Of a stretch of 64,000 nucleotides of DNA, positions 19,018 to 29,216 are shown one piece after another. The DNA lies in NCBI RefSeq assembly GCF_023734135.1, contig NZ_AP025730.1, positions 1,798,001 through 1,862,000 of the forward strand. Direction: 5' to 3'. Source of the stretch: Sphaerotilus microaerophilus (GTDB lineage Bacteria > Pseudomonadota > Gammaproteobacteria > Burkholderiales > Burkholderiaceae_C). Within the stretch, counting starts at the first letter, position 1. Every line of letters starts with the position of its first letter. The notes under the pieces were generated by a model. It saw nothing but the letters and a program-made list of their open reading frames with translations. It was not told the origin of the DNA and did no database searches. Made by a program: the position numbers and the translations under genes.

Positions 19018-19815
19018 TCAGGCGTGCGTGTAGATGGCCGGCTGGATGGCACGCAGCTTGACGTCGAGGTTGCCGAGCGATTCGGCGTGGCCGGTGAAGA
19101 GGTGCCCATGGTCGTGGAGTTGTCCGATGACGCGGCTGACGATGCGGGCCTTGGCCGGGGCGTCGAAGTAGATCAGCACATTGCGCAGGAAGATCACGTC
19201 GAACTGCCCGAGATCCGAGGGGAGGGGCTGCATCAGGTTGGCGCAGCGAAAGCTCACGCGTTCACGCAGCGTGCGCTGGATCAGCAACTGTCCGGCGTAG
19301 CTGCCTTCGCCGCGCAGGCAGAAGCGCTTGAGGTACTCCGGTGGCGTGTGGCGGGCGCGCTCCATCGGGTAGAGCGCGCGGCGGGCGGCCTCGACCACCG
19401 CGGTGGAGAGGTCGGTTCCCACCACCTCCCAGGGGCGCTGGCCGAGCACGTCGGCCAGCAGCATGGCGATGCTGTAGGCCTCTTCGCCCGACGAGCTGGC
19501 CGCGCTCCAGACCCGGAACGGCCCGCGTGGCGGGTGCTCCTTGAGCCGGCGCGACAGGTATTCGAAGTGCTGCGGTTCGCGGAAGAAGTAGGTCTCGTTG
19601 GTGGTGAGCTTGTCGATCACCTTGGTGAGCTCGTCCGGGTCGTCGCCGCGCATCAGGCGCTCGACGTAGCGGTCCAGGCTCGGCAGCCCGGCGTCCTGGG
19701 CGAGCTTCTGCAGGCGGCCTTCGACGAGCGGTTTCTTGACGGGCGCGAGCCGGATGCCCGAGACCTTCTCGAACATCGACACCACGGCCTCGAAGGAGGT
19801 GTTGGACATGGACAT
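19018..19815 (-). CDS. cheR: chemotaxis protein methyltransferase CheR
   Basis: The 265-residue protein has the CheR N-terminal helical domain (residues 1-75) with a basic segment (KKPLVEGRLQKLAQDAG). The SAM-binding methyltransferase domain carries NETYFFREPQHF, FRVWSAASSSGEEAYSIAM (SAM loop), VVGTDLSTAVVEAARR and FDVIFLRNVLIYFD. It methylates receptor glutamates. Two receptors of this cluster end in SFARF, which fits the x-aromatic-x-x-aromatic pattern of peptides that tether CheR. It follows cheW by 11 bases. Confidence 0.96.
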   Translation of the reverse strand: MSMSNTSFEAVVSMFEKVSGIRLAPVKKPLVEGRLQKLAQDAGLPSLDRYVERLMRGDDPDELTKVIDKLTTNETYFFREPQHFEYLSRRLKEHPPRGPFRVWSAASSSGEEAYSIAMLLADVLGQRPWEVVGTDLSTAVVEAARRALYPMERARHTPPEYLKRFCLRGEGSYAGQLLIQRTLRERVSFRCANLMQPLPSDLGQFDVIFLRNVLIYFDAPAKARIVSRVIGQLHDHGHLFTGHAESLGNLDVKLRAIQPAIYTHA

Positions 19816-19826
19816 GGTCTGGCCCC

Positions 19827-20387
19827 TCAGTGCAGCCGTGCGCCGCCCGCGGGCTGCGCGTGTGCGGCGATGGCCTGGGTCAGCGCGTCTTCATCGAGCA
19901 CGCGCTCCATCGCCAGCACCGGCACGATTTCGCCCCGCAGCCGGGCCATGCCGGCGAGGAACTCGCTGGCGATCTCGGTGCCGAGCTGTGGCACGGGCTC
20001 GATGTCGGTGCCCGCCGCCTCGACCACCTCGTGCACGGCGTCGACCAGCACGCCCAGCGTCTGCGACGCGCCGTCGGCGCTGCGCTGCTCGACGATGACC
20101 ACGCAGGTGCGCCGTGCGAGGATGGTCGGCGCACCGCCCAGGCGTGCGCCCAGGTCGATCACCGGCACCACCGCGCCGCGCAGGTTCATCACGCCGCGCA
20201 CGAAGGTGGGCATCAGCGGCAGCACGGTGAGCTGGCTCACCTTGAGGATTTCGCGCACCCGGTCGATGGGCACCGCATACATGCGCGGCCCGACGGCCAG
20301 GCGCAGCAGCTGGCTGGTGCCGCTGAGGTCGGTGCCGCCGTCGGCGGGGGCCGACGAGCGTGGCGCGGCGGAGGGTTGGATGTTCAT
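19827..20387 (-). CDS. cheW: CheW coupling protein of the main cluster
   Basis: The 186-residue protein is one CheW domain: QLLRLAVGPRMYAVPIDRVR, FVRGVMNLRGAVVPVIDL (NLRG core), VVIVEQRSADG and VLVDAVHEVVEAAGTDIEP. It couples receptors to CheA. ATG 20387 was chosen because upstream residues are low-complexity and out of family; the gene starts 29 bases after the receptor stop. It differs clearly from the stand-alone cheW at 4961, so the genome encodes at least two coupling proteins. Confidence 0.94.
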   Translation of the reverse strand: MNIQPSAAPRSSAPADGGTDLSGTSQLLRLAVGPRMYAVPIDRVREILKVSQLTVLPLMPTFVRGVMNLRGAVVPVIDLGARLGGAPTILARRTCVVIVEQRSADGASQTLGVLVDAVHEVVEAAGTDIEPVPQLGTEIASEFLAGMARLRGEIVPVLAMERVLDEDALTQAIAAHAQPAGGARLH

Positions 20388-20415
20388 GACTCGGATCCTG
20401 CGGCGCAGTGGCGCA

Positions 20416-23400
20416 TCAAAAGCGTGCGAAGGAGGCTTCGTCGATCTCGCCGTGGGCGGCGGGGCTGCTGCTGCCCTTGCGTGCGGGCGCGCTGACGCGG
20501 CGCTGCAGCATGGCGTTGAGCTGGCGCGAGGCGCTGGCCGGACCGCTGGTGTGGCTGCTGGAGTGGCCTGCGCCGCCGGTGGCGCCACCGGCTGCGGTGC
20601 GTGGCGCCGCCGGTGAGTAGGTGGTGGTCATGGCGGCCATGGCGCCAGCGTCAGACCGGCCGCCGGACTCCAGCTGGAAGAAGGCCATCAGCTCCTGCAG
20701 CTGGGCGGCCTGAGCGGAGAGCTCCTCGGCGGTGGCGGAGAGCTGCTCGGAGGCGGAGGCGTTCTGCTGGGTGGAGCCGTTGACGTGCTCCATGGCGGCG
20801 TTGATCTGGGTGACGGAGTCGGACTGCTCGCCGGAGGCGGCGGCGATCTCCTGGACCAGCTCGGAGGTCTTGTGGATGGAAGGGACCATCTGGCCGAGCA
20901 GGGAGCCGGCCTTTTCGGCGAGCTTGACGGAGGAGCCAGCGAGCTGGCCGATTTCCTGGGCAGCGACCTGGGAGCGCTCGGCGAGCTTGCGGACCTCGGC
21001 GGCGACGACGGCGAAGCCCTTGCCGTGGTCACCGGCGCGTGCGGCCTCGATGGCGGCGTTGAGCGCGAGCAGGTTGGTCTGGTAGGCGATGTCGTCGATG
21101 ATGGAGATGCGCGTGGCGATCGACTTCATCGCCTCGACGGTCTGGGAGACAGCCTCGCCGCCATCGGCGGCCTCGCGGGCGGCCTTGGTGGCGATGCCAT
21201 CGGTGACGGTGGCGTTCTCGGCGTTCTGGCGCACGGAGGAGGCCATCTCCTGGAGGGAGGCGGAAGTTTCTTCGACGCTGGCGGCCTGCTCGGAGGCGCC
21301 CTGGGACAGGCTCTGGGAAGTGGAGGAGACCTGGCCGGCGGCGGCGGTGAGGGCCTGAGCGGCGGAGGTGACCTGGGAGATGGTTTCGACGAGCTGGGAG
21401 ACCATGCGGTTGAGGTCGCCCTGGAGCTGGCCGAAGATGCCGGCGTGGTCGCCGGTCATGGACTGGGTGAGGTCACCGGCGGCGACGCGGGAGATGGTCT
21501 GGCTGACCTGGCCGAGGTTCTGTTCGGTGGTGCCCAGGAGCTGGTTGACGCCGTTGCCGAGGGTGCGCATGAAGGCGGGGGCGTCGTTGGCCAGGGAGAT
21601 GCGGCGGCTGAAGTCGCCACGGGCGGCGTTCTCGACGATGGAGGTGACCTCCTCTTCGGCGCGCACTTCCTCGGTGCGGTCCACCCACTCCAGCACGGCA
21701 CCGGCGCGGCTGCCGTCGGCGTTCACGATCGGGCTGGCGGTGAGCAGGATCGCCCGGCCGCCGAACTTCCAGTTGGCGCGATGCGGGCCGGTCAGGCTCT
21801 CGACCAGGCGGCGCTGGTGGGCCGGGTTCTTGTGGAAGATGTCGAAGTTCGAACCGATGATGGTCCGGACGTCGAACTTCGGAATCACCGTGCGCAGGTC
21901 GTCGGCGATGCGGGTGAGCAGCGCGATGACGGCCTTGTTGGCGTAGCGGATCACGCCGGCGTTGTCGGCGATCAGCACGGCGCTGGGCACGTCGTCCAGC
22001 GCCGTGCGGATGCGCAGGTTCTCGTCGGCCACCGCGGCGTTGCTGCGCAGCACTGCGCGCACCTGCTCGATGGTGTGGTTGATGAAGGCCTTCTTGCCCG
22101 GGAACGGGGGCAGCGGGGCGTCGTAGTTGCCGCGGCCGAACTCCGCCACCACGCCCATGGCCTGCTTCTTGACGGCGATGTGGGCGCTGACCATCTGGTT
22201 GGCCCCCTCGGCCATGCTGCGGAAGTCGCCGCTGAAGCGGCCGACGTCGATCATCACGTCGATGTCGCCACGCTCGTGCTCGGCCGACATCTGGTTCATC
22301 TGCGCGATCAGCTCGTTGAGCGTGAGGCGCACATGTTCGAAGGATCGCGCCACGGCAGCGAACTCGTCACGGCCATCGATCGCGGCGGGCACCGACAGGT
22401 CGCCGCGGGCCACCGCCTCGGCAGCATGGATGGCACGCGTCGCGCTGCGGCGGGCGGAACGGACGATCAACGTGGTGACCACCACCAGCAGCAGCAGCCC
22501 GCCGGCCACGGCGCCCGCCAGCATCACCAGCGTGCGCTGGTGGGCGGCCACGCGGGCGTCGAGGCGCTCGTTGACGATCTTGAAGGCCGGCGCGAGGAGC
22601 GCGAACTGGGCATCGATCGCCTGGGTGGTCTCGGCCCAGTACTGCATCGACGGGAAGGTCAGGGCATCGGCATGCACCAGCTGCCGGTCCACCAGGTTGA
22701 TGCCTGCCTTGGCCGCCGCCACGGCGTCGGCCAGCGGCTTGTCCAGACGCTCACGCAGGGTGGGGTCCGCCTCCATCGAGCGGGTCATGCTTTCCTGTGC
22801 GCGACGCAGACTGAGCTGCGACGAGCCGACCAGCGCAGCCAGCGACGCGCGCTGCTCGGCGCTGATCTCCTGCTTGGTCAGGACCGGCGTGCCGCGGGCG
22901 CGGGCCTGGCCGAGGCTCTCGGTCAGGCGGGGCAGGTGTTCCAGCGTGGCGACGATCAGGTTGTCGCTGGCGCGGTCCGGGTCCCGGGCGAGGTTGGCGG
23001 CGTCCACCACCGCGCTGAGCAGGTCGAACTGCACGTTGATCAGCTCGGTGTGCCGGCCGAAGCTGCCCGGCACGTCAATGCCAGCGCCAGACACGCTGCC
23101 GGCCAGGGTCTGCCACTCCTGGCGGATGCGCTGTGCGGTGCTGACCAGCCCCGGGCGGTCGAGGGCCTGTGCCATCGTGCCTACCGATTCGACGGCCACG
23201 CCCAGGGCCTGGTCGACCTCGATCTGCTTCTTCTCGCGGTCGGCCCTGATGCCCTGGTTGCCAGCCAGCTGCGCCGACGACATGCCCCGGTGCTGCTGGG
23301 TCAGCTGGATCAGCTTCAGCAGGGCGCCGGCCGGTACGGTGCCGGCCTGTTCCTGCCGCGCCAGGCGGGTGAGGTCGACGCGATCGCGCACGACCCAGGC

Positions 23401-23490
23401 ACTGGGCAGTGCGACCATGGCCAGGGCCAGGGCGGTGACCGTGGCGAACTTCTGCCACAGGGTGAGATTGCGGAACAGGTCGGTACGCAT
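20416..23490 (-). CDS. methyl-accepting chemotaxis protein, PAS-containing, SFARF tail
   Basis: The 1024-residue receptor has TM1 near residues 14-33 and a large periplasmic helical domain containing [21 protein letters not shown], which resembles NIT-type nitrate/nitrite sensors. TM2 is near 325-345 ([19 protein letters not shown]). HAMP repeats follow, then a PAS domain around 490-610 ([20 protein letters not shown]), a second HAMP-like segment and the long signalling hairpin with [20 protein letters not shown]. It ends [14 protein letters not shown] fits the CheR-tether pattern. About 1 kb of its 3' half is nearly identical to the next receptor gene. It is upstream of cheW in the operon. 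Confidence 0.93.
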   Translation of the reverse strand: MRTDLFRNLTLWQKFATVTALALAMVALPSAWVVRDRVDLTRLARQEQAGTVPAGALLKLIQLTQQHRGMSSAQLAGNQGIRADREKKQIEVDQALGVAVESVGTMAQALDRPGLVSTAQRIRQEWQTLAGSVSGAGIDVPGSFGRHTELINVQFDLLSAVVDAANLARDPDRASDNLIVATLEHLPRLTESLGQARARGTPVLTKQEISAEQRASLAALVGSSQLSLRRAQESMTRSMEADPTLRERLDKPLADAVAAAKAGINLVDRQLVHADALTFPSMQYWAETTQAIDAQFALLAPAFKIVNERLDARVAAHQRTLVMLAGAVAGGLLLLVVVTTLIVRSARRSATRAIHAAEAVARGDLSVPAAIDGRDEFAAVARSFEHVRLTLNELIAQMNQMSAEHERGDIDVMIDVGRFSGDFRSMAEGANQMVSAHIAVKKQAMGVVAEFGRGNYDAPLPPFPGKKAFINHTIEQVRAVLRSNAAVADENLRIRTALDDVPSAVLIADNAGVIRYANKAVIALLTRIADDLRTVIPKFDVRTIIGSNFDIFHKNPAHQRRLVESLTGPHRANWKFGGRAILLTASPIVNADGSRAGAVLEWVDRTEEVRAEEEVTSIVENAARGDFSRRISLANDAPAFMRTLGNGVNQLLGTTEQNLGQVSQTISRVAAGDLTQSMTGDHAGIFGQLQGDLNRMVSQLVETISQVTSAAQALTAAAGQVSSTSQSLSQGASEQAASVEETSASLQEMASSVRQNAENATVTDGIATKAAREAADGGEAVSQTVEAMKSIATRISIIDDIAYQTNLLALNAAIEAARAGDHGKGFAVVAAEVRKLAERSQVAAQEIGQLAGSSVKLAEKAGSLLGQMVPSIHKTSELVQEIAAASGEQSDSVTQINAAMEHVNGSTQQNASASEQLSATAEELSAQAAQLQELMAFFQLESGGRSDAGAMAAMTTTYSPAAPRTAAGGATGGAGHSSSHTSGPASASRQLNAMLQRRVSAPARKGSSSPAAHGEIDEASFARF
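20695..21710 (-). repeat. direct repeat copy 1 (receptor signalling module)
   Basis: This stretch matches 23740-24755 almost base for base at a constant offset of 3,045 bases, in the same orientation. It codes the HAMP and signalling helices. Serine codons here are mostly TCC, unlike the AGC/TCG used around it. Confidence 0.85.
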
Positions 23491-23541
23491 GGTGCTTGTC
23501 TCTTCAAACGGGCGGGACGGCAGGCTTGTGCCGCCCTTGGA

Positions 23542-26500
23542 TCAGAAGCGGGCGAAGGAGGCCTCGTCGATCTGGGCGCCGGCGCTCAGGCTGCGGCGGT
23601 TGCCTGCCGCCGCGGTCATGGCGACCGTGCCGCCTGGGCGCCGCGCCGAGTGGGTGGCTGCCGAGGCCATTGAGGCCGCTTGCGCGCCGTGTCGCTGCAG
23701 GCCGCTGGCCTCTTCCAGCTGGAAGAACCTCATCAGCCCCTGCAGCTGGGCGGCCTGAGCGGAGAGCTCCTCGGCGGTGGCGGAGAGCTGCTCGGAGGCG
23801 GAGGCGTTCTGCTGGGTGGAGCCGTTGACGTGCTCCATGGCGGCGTTGATCTGGGTGACGGAGTCGGACTGCTCGCCGGAGGCGGCGGCGATCTCCTGGA
23901 CCAGCTCGGAGGTCTTGTGGATGGAGGGGACCATCTGGCCGAGCAGGGAGCCGGCCTTTTCGGCGAGCTTGACGGAGGAGCCGGCGAGCTGGCCGATTTC
24001 CTGGGCAGCGACCTGGGAGCGCTCGGCGAGCTTGCGGACCTCGGCGGCGACGACGGCGAAGCCCTTGCCGTGGTCACCGGCGCGGGCGGCCTCGATGGCG
24101 GCGTTGAGCGCCAGCAGGTTGGTCTGGTAGGCGATGTCGTCGATGATGGAGATGCGCGTGGCGATGGATTTCATCGCCTCGACGGTCTGGGAGACGGCCT
24201 CGCCGCCGTCGGCGGCCTCGCGGGCGGCCTTGGTGGCAATGCCATCGGTGACGGTGGCGTTCTCGGCGTTCTGGCGCACGGAGGAGGCCATCTCCTGGAG
24301 GGAGGCGGAGGTCTGCTCGACGCTGGCGGCCTGCTCGGAGGCGCCCTGGGACAGGCTCTGGGAAGTGGAGGAGACCTGGCCGGCGGCGGCAGTGAGGGCC
24401 TGGGCGGCGGAGGTGACCTGGGAGATGGTTTCGACGAGCTGGGAGACCATGCGGTTGAGGTCGCCCTGGAGCTGGCCGAAGATGCCGGCGTGGTCGCCGG
24501 TCATGGTCTGGGTGAGGTCACCGGCGGCGACGCGGGAGATGGTCTGGCTGACCTCGCCGAGGTTGTGCTCGGTGGTGCCCAGGAGCTGGTTGACGCCGTT
24601 GCCGAGGGTGCGCATGAAGGCGGGGGCGTCGTTGGCCAGGGAGATGCGGCGGCTGAAGTCGCCACGCGCGGCGCTCTCGACGATGGAGGTGACCTCCTCT
24701 TCGGCGCGCACTTCCTCGGTGCGGTCCACCCACTCCAGCACCGCACCGGCGCGCTCGCCGGCGTGATTGAAGATCGGGCTGGCGGTGAGCTGGATGGCGC
24801 GGCCGCCGAACTTCCAGTTGGCGCGGTGCGGGCCGGTCAGGCCCTCGACCAGGCGGCGCTGGTGGGCGGGGTTCTTGTGGAAGAGGTCGAAGTTCGCGCC
24901 GATGATGGTCTTCACGTCGAAGTTCGGCACCACGGTGCGCAGGTCGTCGGCGATGCGGGTGAGCAGGGCGATGACGGACTTGTTGGCGTAGCGGATCACG
25001 CCGGCGCGGTCGGCTATCAGCACGGCGCTGGGCACGTCGTCCAGTGCCATGCGGATGCGCAGGTTCTCGTCGGCTGCCGCGGCATTGCTGCGCAGGATGG
25101 CGCGCACCTGCTCGATGGCATCGTTGACGAAGCGCTTCTTGCCCGGCAGCTCGGGCAGGGGCTGGCTGAAGTCGCCCGAACCGAAGGCCCGGACCACGGC
25201 GATCGCCTGGCGCTTGACGGCAATGTGGGCGCCGACCATCTGGTTGACCCCTTCGGCCATCGTGCGGTACTCGCCGCTGAACCGTTCCGCGTCGATCACG
25301 GCGTCGATGTCACCCCGTTCGTGTTCGGCCGACATCGCCTGCATGTCCTGGATCAGCCGCACGAGGCTTTGGCGGCTTTCCTCGAACGATCCGGCGATGA
25401 GGGCGAACTCGTCGCGCCCGGCCACCTCGATCGCCCGGTCGATCTCGCCGGCGGCCATGCGTTGTGCGCCGTGCTGCAGTGCGCCAGCGGCCCGCGCCAC
25501 CGAGGCGAGCACGGCCATGAACAGGTACATCGCCAGGGCCAGTCCGCCCAGCAGCGAGCCGGCCATCAGCAGCCGCTCCTGTTCGATGCGCGCGATGCGG
25601 GCCTCCAGGCCGGACTCGAACGCCTTGCCCATCTCGCCGTGCACGCCATCCAGGGCGGCCATGACCTTGCTGCCCTCGGCAAAGAGGGCCGCGGGGTCGG
25701 TGGCGCCCGGTCGGCCGACGGATTCCTGCAGGCGGCGCAGGTAGCTGTCCAGCGTGGCCTGAGCGCTGTTCCACGATGCGGGTGCCGCACCGCTGAAGCG
25801 CGACAGCCCCTCCATGCGGATCTTCACCAGGTGGGCCTGTTCCGCCATGCGTTCGGTCAGGGTCTCGATGCGCGTGCGCAGGGCCATGGCATCGGCGCCC
25901 TGGCCCCCGTTGGCGGACTTGGTGACGCTGTCGCGCAGGAGGGCCAGCAGGTCCATCTGCTGCGGCAGCACGGCCGTGAACAGGTCCATCTGCAGGTAGG
26001 TCAGCGGTTCCGGATCGAAGATCACACCGCTCTGTTCGGCCGTCAGGGTGGCGAGCAGGCGGATCTGCTGCTGGGACTGCATGTGCTGGGCCATCAGCCG
26101 GTCCGGGTCGGCGCCTGGCGCGACGGGGTTGGCGAGCTGCTGCAGGTTGTCACGCATGCCCGACCAGATGGGGTCGAGGCCCCACTGCGGGTTGGCACTC
26201 ACCAGCGACTGCACGGCGGCGATCTGCTTGCGCAGCGCCTCCGGCCGCTCCTGCGGCTGGTGGGTGGCCAGTGCGACCAGCGCCTGCCCCCGCACTTCCG
26301 AGAGGTCCATCGACAGGTCGAGCACTTCGTGCACCGCATGGTGGCCGGCCGATTCGCTGCGCGCGAACGTCAGTTCGGCCTGTTGGCGCAGACCTGTGTT
26401 GGCGATGAGCCAGGCCAGCGGGATCATCAGCGCCGTGCCCACGAGGATCGACTTGCCTGCCAGATTCAGGCGCCCGAGCGGTGCGGCCACTGCGCGGAAA

Positions 26501-26553
26501 TACCAAGGCAATGGGCGATGGCTCGTTGCGGCCGACGAGGTGCGTGCGTTCAT
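23542..26553 (-). CDS. methyl-accepting chemotaxis protein, PAS-containing, SFARF tail (paralog)
   Basis: The 1003-residue receptor has TM1 near residues 35-52 ([20 protein letters not shown]) and a periplasmic domain unlike that of its neighbour except for general helicity. TM2 is near 332-352 ([20 protein letters not shown]). HAMP, a PAS domain with [20 protein letters not shown], and a signalling hairpin nearly identical to the receptor at 20416 follow. It ends IDEASFARF, a probable CheR-tethering tail. The two genes look like a tandem duplication whose sensor half diverged while the signalling half stayed uniform. The ligand is unknown. Confidence 0.93.
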   Translation of the reverse strand: MNARTSSAATSHRPLPWYFRAVAAPLGRLNLAGKSILVGTALMIPLAWLIANTGLRQQAELTFARSESAGHHAVHEVLDLSMDLSEVRGQALVALATHQPQERPEALRKQIAAVQSLVSANPQWGLDPIWSGMRDNLQQLANPVAPGADPDRLMAQHMQSQQQIRLLATLTAEQSGVIFDPEPLTYLQMDLFTAVLPQQMDLLALLRDSVTKSANGGQGADAMALRTRIETLTERMAEQAHLVKIRMEGLSRFSGAAPASWNSAQATLDSYLRRLQESVGRPGATDPAALFAEGSKVMAALDGVHGEMGKAFESGLEARIARIEQERLLMAGSLLGGLALAMYLFMAVLASVARAAGALQHGAQRMAAGEIDRAIEVAGRDEFALIAGSFEESRQSLVRLIQDMQAMSAEHERGDIDAVIDAERFSGEYRTMAEGVNQMVGAHIAVKRQAIAVVRAFGSGDFSQPLPELPGKKRFVNDAIEQVRAILRSNAAAADENLRIRMALDDVPSAVLIADRAGVIRYANKSVIALLTRIADDLRTVVPNFDVKTIIGANFDLFHKNPAHQRRLVEGLTGPHRANWKFGGRAIQLTASPIFNHAGERAGAVLEWVDRTEEVRAEEEVTSIVESAARGDFSRRISLANDAPAFMRTLGNGVNQLLGTTEHNLGEVSQTISRVAAGDLTQTMTGDHAGIFGQLQGDLNRMVSQLVETISQVTSAAQALTAAAGQVSSTSQSLSQGASEQAASVEQTSASLQEMASSVRQNAENATVTDGIATKAAREAADGGEAVSQTVEAMKSIATRISIIDDIAYQTNLLALNAAIEAARAGDHGKGFAVVAAEVRKLAERSQVAAQEIGQLAGSSVKLAEKAGSLLGQMVPSIHKTSELVQEIAAASGEQSDSVTQINAAMEHVNGSTQQNASASEQLSATAEELSAQAAQLQGLMRFFQLEEASGLQRHGAQAASMASAATHSARRPGGTVAMTAAAGNRRSLSAGAQIDEASFARF
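23740..24755 (-). repeat. direct repeat copy 2 (receptor signalling module)
   Basis: Partner of 20695-21710, same orientation, with only scattered differences. Recombination between the two would delete 3,045 bases and leave one hybrid receptor. A shorter piece, about 26970-27170 in the third receptor, shares the same sequence. Confidence 0.85.
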
Positions 26554-26616
26554 GGGGCGTGTGTGCGGTAGAGGTGCGGGGCGCTGGCGGGGCGTGGCGA
26601 AACGGGTGGGCCGGAA

Positions 26617-29172
26617 TCAGTTGGCCAGGGCCAGGGACTCGGCGTGACGGGCGGTGGCGGCCGCAGGGCGCCAGGCGCTGCTGCGGGCGGTGGGCTCGGC
26701 GCGGCGTTCGGCGAGCTGGAAGCTGGCCACCAGGTTCTGCAACTGCATCGCTTCGCCCTTGAGCTGCTCGGCGGTGGCCGACAGTTCCTCGGATGCGGCG
26801 GCATTGCGCTGGGTGGCCTGGTTGACCTGGTCCATCGCGTCGGTGATCTGGCCCACGCTGTCGTTCTGGCCATCCGAGGCCTGCGCGATCTCGCTGACCA
26901 GCTCGGAGGTCTTGCGGATGGCCGGCACCATGGAGCCCAGCAGGTCACCGGCGCGCTCGGCCATCCGGACGGAGGAGCCGGCGAGCTGGCCGATTTCCTG
27001 GGCGGCGACCTGGGAGCGCTCGGCGAGCTTGCGGACCTCGGCGGCGACGACGGCGAAGCCCTTGCCGTGGTCGCCGGCGCGTGCGGCCTCGATGGCGGCG
27101 TTGAGCGCGAGCAGGTTGGTCTGGTAGGCGATGTCGTCGATGATGGAGATGCGCGTGGCGATCGACTTCATGGCCTCCACCGTCTGGGCCACGGCGGTAC
27201 CACCGTCGTGGGCCTCTTCGGCCGCACGGGTGGCCATGCGGCCAGTCTCCGAGGCATTGGCCGCATTGCGCTGCACCGACTCCGACATCTCCTGGAGCGC
27301 CGCCGTGGTCTGCTCGACGGTGGCGGCCTGCTCGGAAGCCTGCTGTGCCAGCGAGTGCGCCGTGCTGGTGGTCTCGCTGGCCGCGTGGTTGAGCCGGCTG
27401 GCGGCGCCGCGCACGTCCGACAGGGTGCGGTTCATGGTCGAGATCAGGCCGTTGAGCATCTCGCCGACCTGGCGGATGAAGCCCTCGTGGCGTTGCACAT
27501 CCATGCGGGTGGTGAAGTCGCCCCGCGTGGCGGCCTCGGCCAGCTTGGACAGATCGGCTTCCGCAGCCAGCTGTTCGGTCCGGTCATGCCACTGGCCGAT
27601 CGAGCCCAGCCGGCTGCCGTCGGCGTTGACGATGGGGGTGGTGGTGACGTCGTAGGTCCTGCCGCCCAGCACCATGCGGCTGGTCACACGCGACTGCAGG
27701 CCGCGCAGGCGTTCGACCGCCGCACCCGGGTCGCGGTAGAACATGCCGATCGAGCCGCCCAGCACCCGCTCGGGGTCGAAGCCGGGGATCTCGCTGCGGA
27801 AGGCCGAGGCGTCGCGCCGCACCGTCTCCATCAGCGCCTCGTTGGCATACACGATGGTGCCGTTGGCGTCGGCGATGCGGATCGGCATCGGCGTGGCGTC
27901 CAGCGCGCGGTTGACGCGCAGCGCCGAGTCACGCTGGCGGCGGTCTTCCGCGGCAGCGGCCTCGGTGCGAGCGATCGCAGCCAGGGCCTCGGTCTGGTCG
28001 AGCCACTCGATCACGGCACCGGTGATCGGCCCGTCGCCGGTGCGCACCGGGGTGATGGTCAGCTCCACCGTGCGGCCGCCGGCGATGCGGGTCACGCGCT
28101 GGCGGTGGTCCAGCGGCGGCAGCAGGGCCTGCCCCTGTGGGTCGACCAGCAGGGCATGCACGCGGGCACCCTGGAGTCGGGTCATGTCCAGCATGGGCCA
28201 ATCAACGCGCAGCGCGTCCTGGTGCTCGGCCAGCCACTCGCGCAGCGAGGCATTGGCGTAGACGACGAAGCCCTCGGCGTCGGTGACCAGCATGCGTGCC
28301 GTGGCCACGTCCAGCGCCAGGCTGATGCGCTCGGACTCCATGGCGCGGCGCTTGGAATCTGCCAGCTCGAAGCCCAGGCGGGTCTGCAGGCGCCGGATCG
28401 CGTGCAGGGCCGCGACGGGCTCATCCTGCCCGTCCAGGCGGCCCACCAAGCCTTCGAAACGGCCCTGGGCGTAGCGGTCGAGGTGCTCGCGGATGTCCTG
28501 CAGGCTCTGGCGCATGCGCTGGCCGAGGCGGTGCACCGCCCAGGCCGAAGCCACCGCGGCGGCCAGCGGTAGCGGTGCCAGCCACCAAGCCTGCAGGGCA
28601 GCCATGCCGATCCCGCCGGCGGCGGCCGCGCCACCCAGCCCGACGGCGATGGTGAGCTGGCGCCCGATGGATGTGGTGCCCAGTGCCGATGCCAGGCGCT
28701 CGCTGCGGCGGACGGCGGTGGCCTGCACGAATGCACCCTCGTGCACGGTCCAGCCTGGCGCCTGGCCGTTGCGCAGGCGCTTGTAGGCGTTCTCTGCCGC
28801 GTCGATCTGGGCACGGGTGGGCACGGTGCGCACCGACAGGTAACCCACCAGCCGGTCGTTCTCCTCCAGCGGCGTCACGTTGGCGAGCACCCAGTAGTGG
28901 TCGCCATCCTTGCGGCGGTTCTTCACCAGGCCGGACCAGGGTTTGCCGGCCTGCAGGGTCTTCCACAGATCCGCAAAGGCCTCTTCCGGCATGTCCGGAT
29001 GCCGCACGAGGTTGTGTGGCTGGCCGATCAGCTCGCGCTCGGTGAACCCGGCCGCTTCGATGAAGTCCTGGTTCACCCAGGTGATGCGCCCCTTGGGGTC
29101 GGTGCGCGAGACGATGCAGCTGCCCGCGGGCAGCGGATATTCCTTCTGGGTGACCGGGAGATTGGTGCGCAC
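26617..29172 (-). CDS. Aer-like methyl-accepting protein with three PAS domains
   Basis: The 851-residue protein opens with an Aer-type PAS domain (residues 10-125): [40 protein letters not shown] and [20 protein letters not shown]. This fold binds FAD in Aer and reports redox state. A membrane segment near 178-210 ([20 protein letters not shown]) anchors it with little or no periplasmic part. Two more PAS domains follow at about 290-400 and 430-550. The hairpin carries [20 protein letters not shown]. It ends AESLALAN and lacks the SFARF tail of its two neighbours. It is probably an aerotaxis or energy-taxis receptor. It follows cheA by 44 bases. Confidence 0.92.
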   Translation of the reverse strand: MRTNLPVTQKEYPLPAGSCIVSRTDPKGRITWVNQDFIEAAGFTERELIGQPHNLVRHPDMPEEAFADLWKTLQAGKPWSGLVKNRRKDGDHYWVLANVTPLEENDRLVGYLSVRTVPTRAQIDAAENAYKRLRNGQAPGWTVHEGAFVQATAVRRSERLASALGTTSIGRQLTIAVGLGGAAAAGGIGMAALQAWWLAPLPLAAAVASAWAVHRLGQRMRQSLQDIREHLDRYAQGRFEGLVGRLDGQDEPVAALHAIRRLQTRLGFELADSKRRAMESERISLALDVATARMLVTDAEGFVVYANASLREWLAEHQDALRVDWPMLDMTRLQGARVHALLVDPQGQALLPPLDHRQRVTRIAGGRTVELTITPVRTGDGPITGAVIEWLDQTEALAAIARTEAAAAEDRRQRDSALRVNRALDATPMPIRIADANGTIVYANEALMETVRRDASAFRSEIPGFDPERVLGGSIGMFYRDPGAAVERLRGLQSRVTSRMVLGGRTYDVTTTPIVNADGSRLGSIGQWHDRTEQLAAEADLSKLAEAATRGDFTTRMDVQRHEGFIRQVGEMLNGLISTMNRTLSDVRGAASRLNHAASETTSTAHSLAQQASEQAATVEQTTAALQEMSESVQRNAANASETGRMATRAAEEAHDGGTAVAQTVEAMKSIATRISIIDDIAYQTNLLALNAAIEAARAGDHGKGFAVVAAEVRKLAERSQVAAQEIGQLAGSSVRMAERAGDLLGSMVPAIRKTSELVSEIAQASDGQNDSVGQITDAMDQVNQATQRNAAASEELSATAEQLKGEAMQLQNLVASFQLAERRAEPTARSSAWRPAAATARHAESLALAN

Positions 29173-29216
29173 GGTGGAGGTCCCTAGTGTTCAGGCGGTG
29201 GGGTGTGGTCTGGGTC

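Noticed and set aside
18357..19109. CheD starting at ATG 19109
   Set aside because: It would overlap cheR by 92 bases, and the added residues are a Ser/Thr/Pro-rich shadow of cheR.
20785..26571. Two plus-strand frames of over 950 codons opposite the receptor genes, rich in Gly-Asp-Leu
   Set aside because: They mirror the minus-strand receptors codon for codon in high-GC DNA and have repetitive, non-family composition. The receptors on the other strand are unmistakable.
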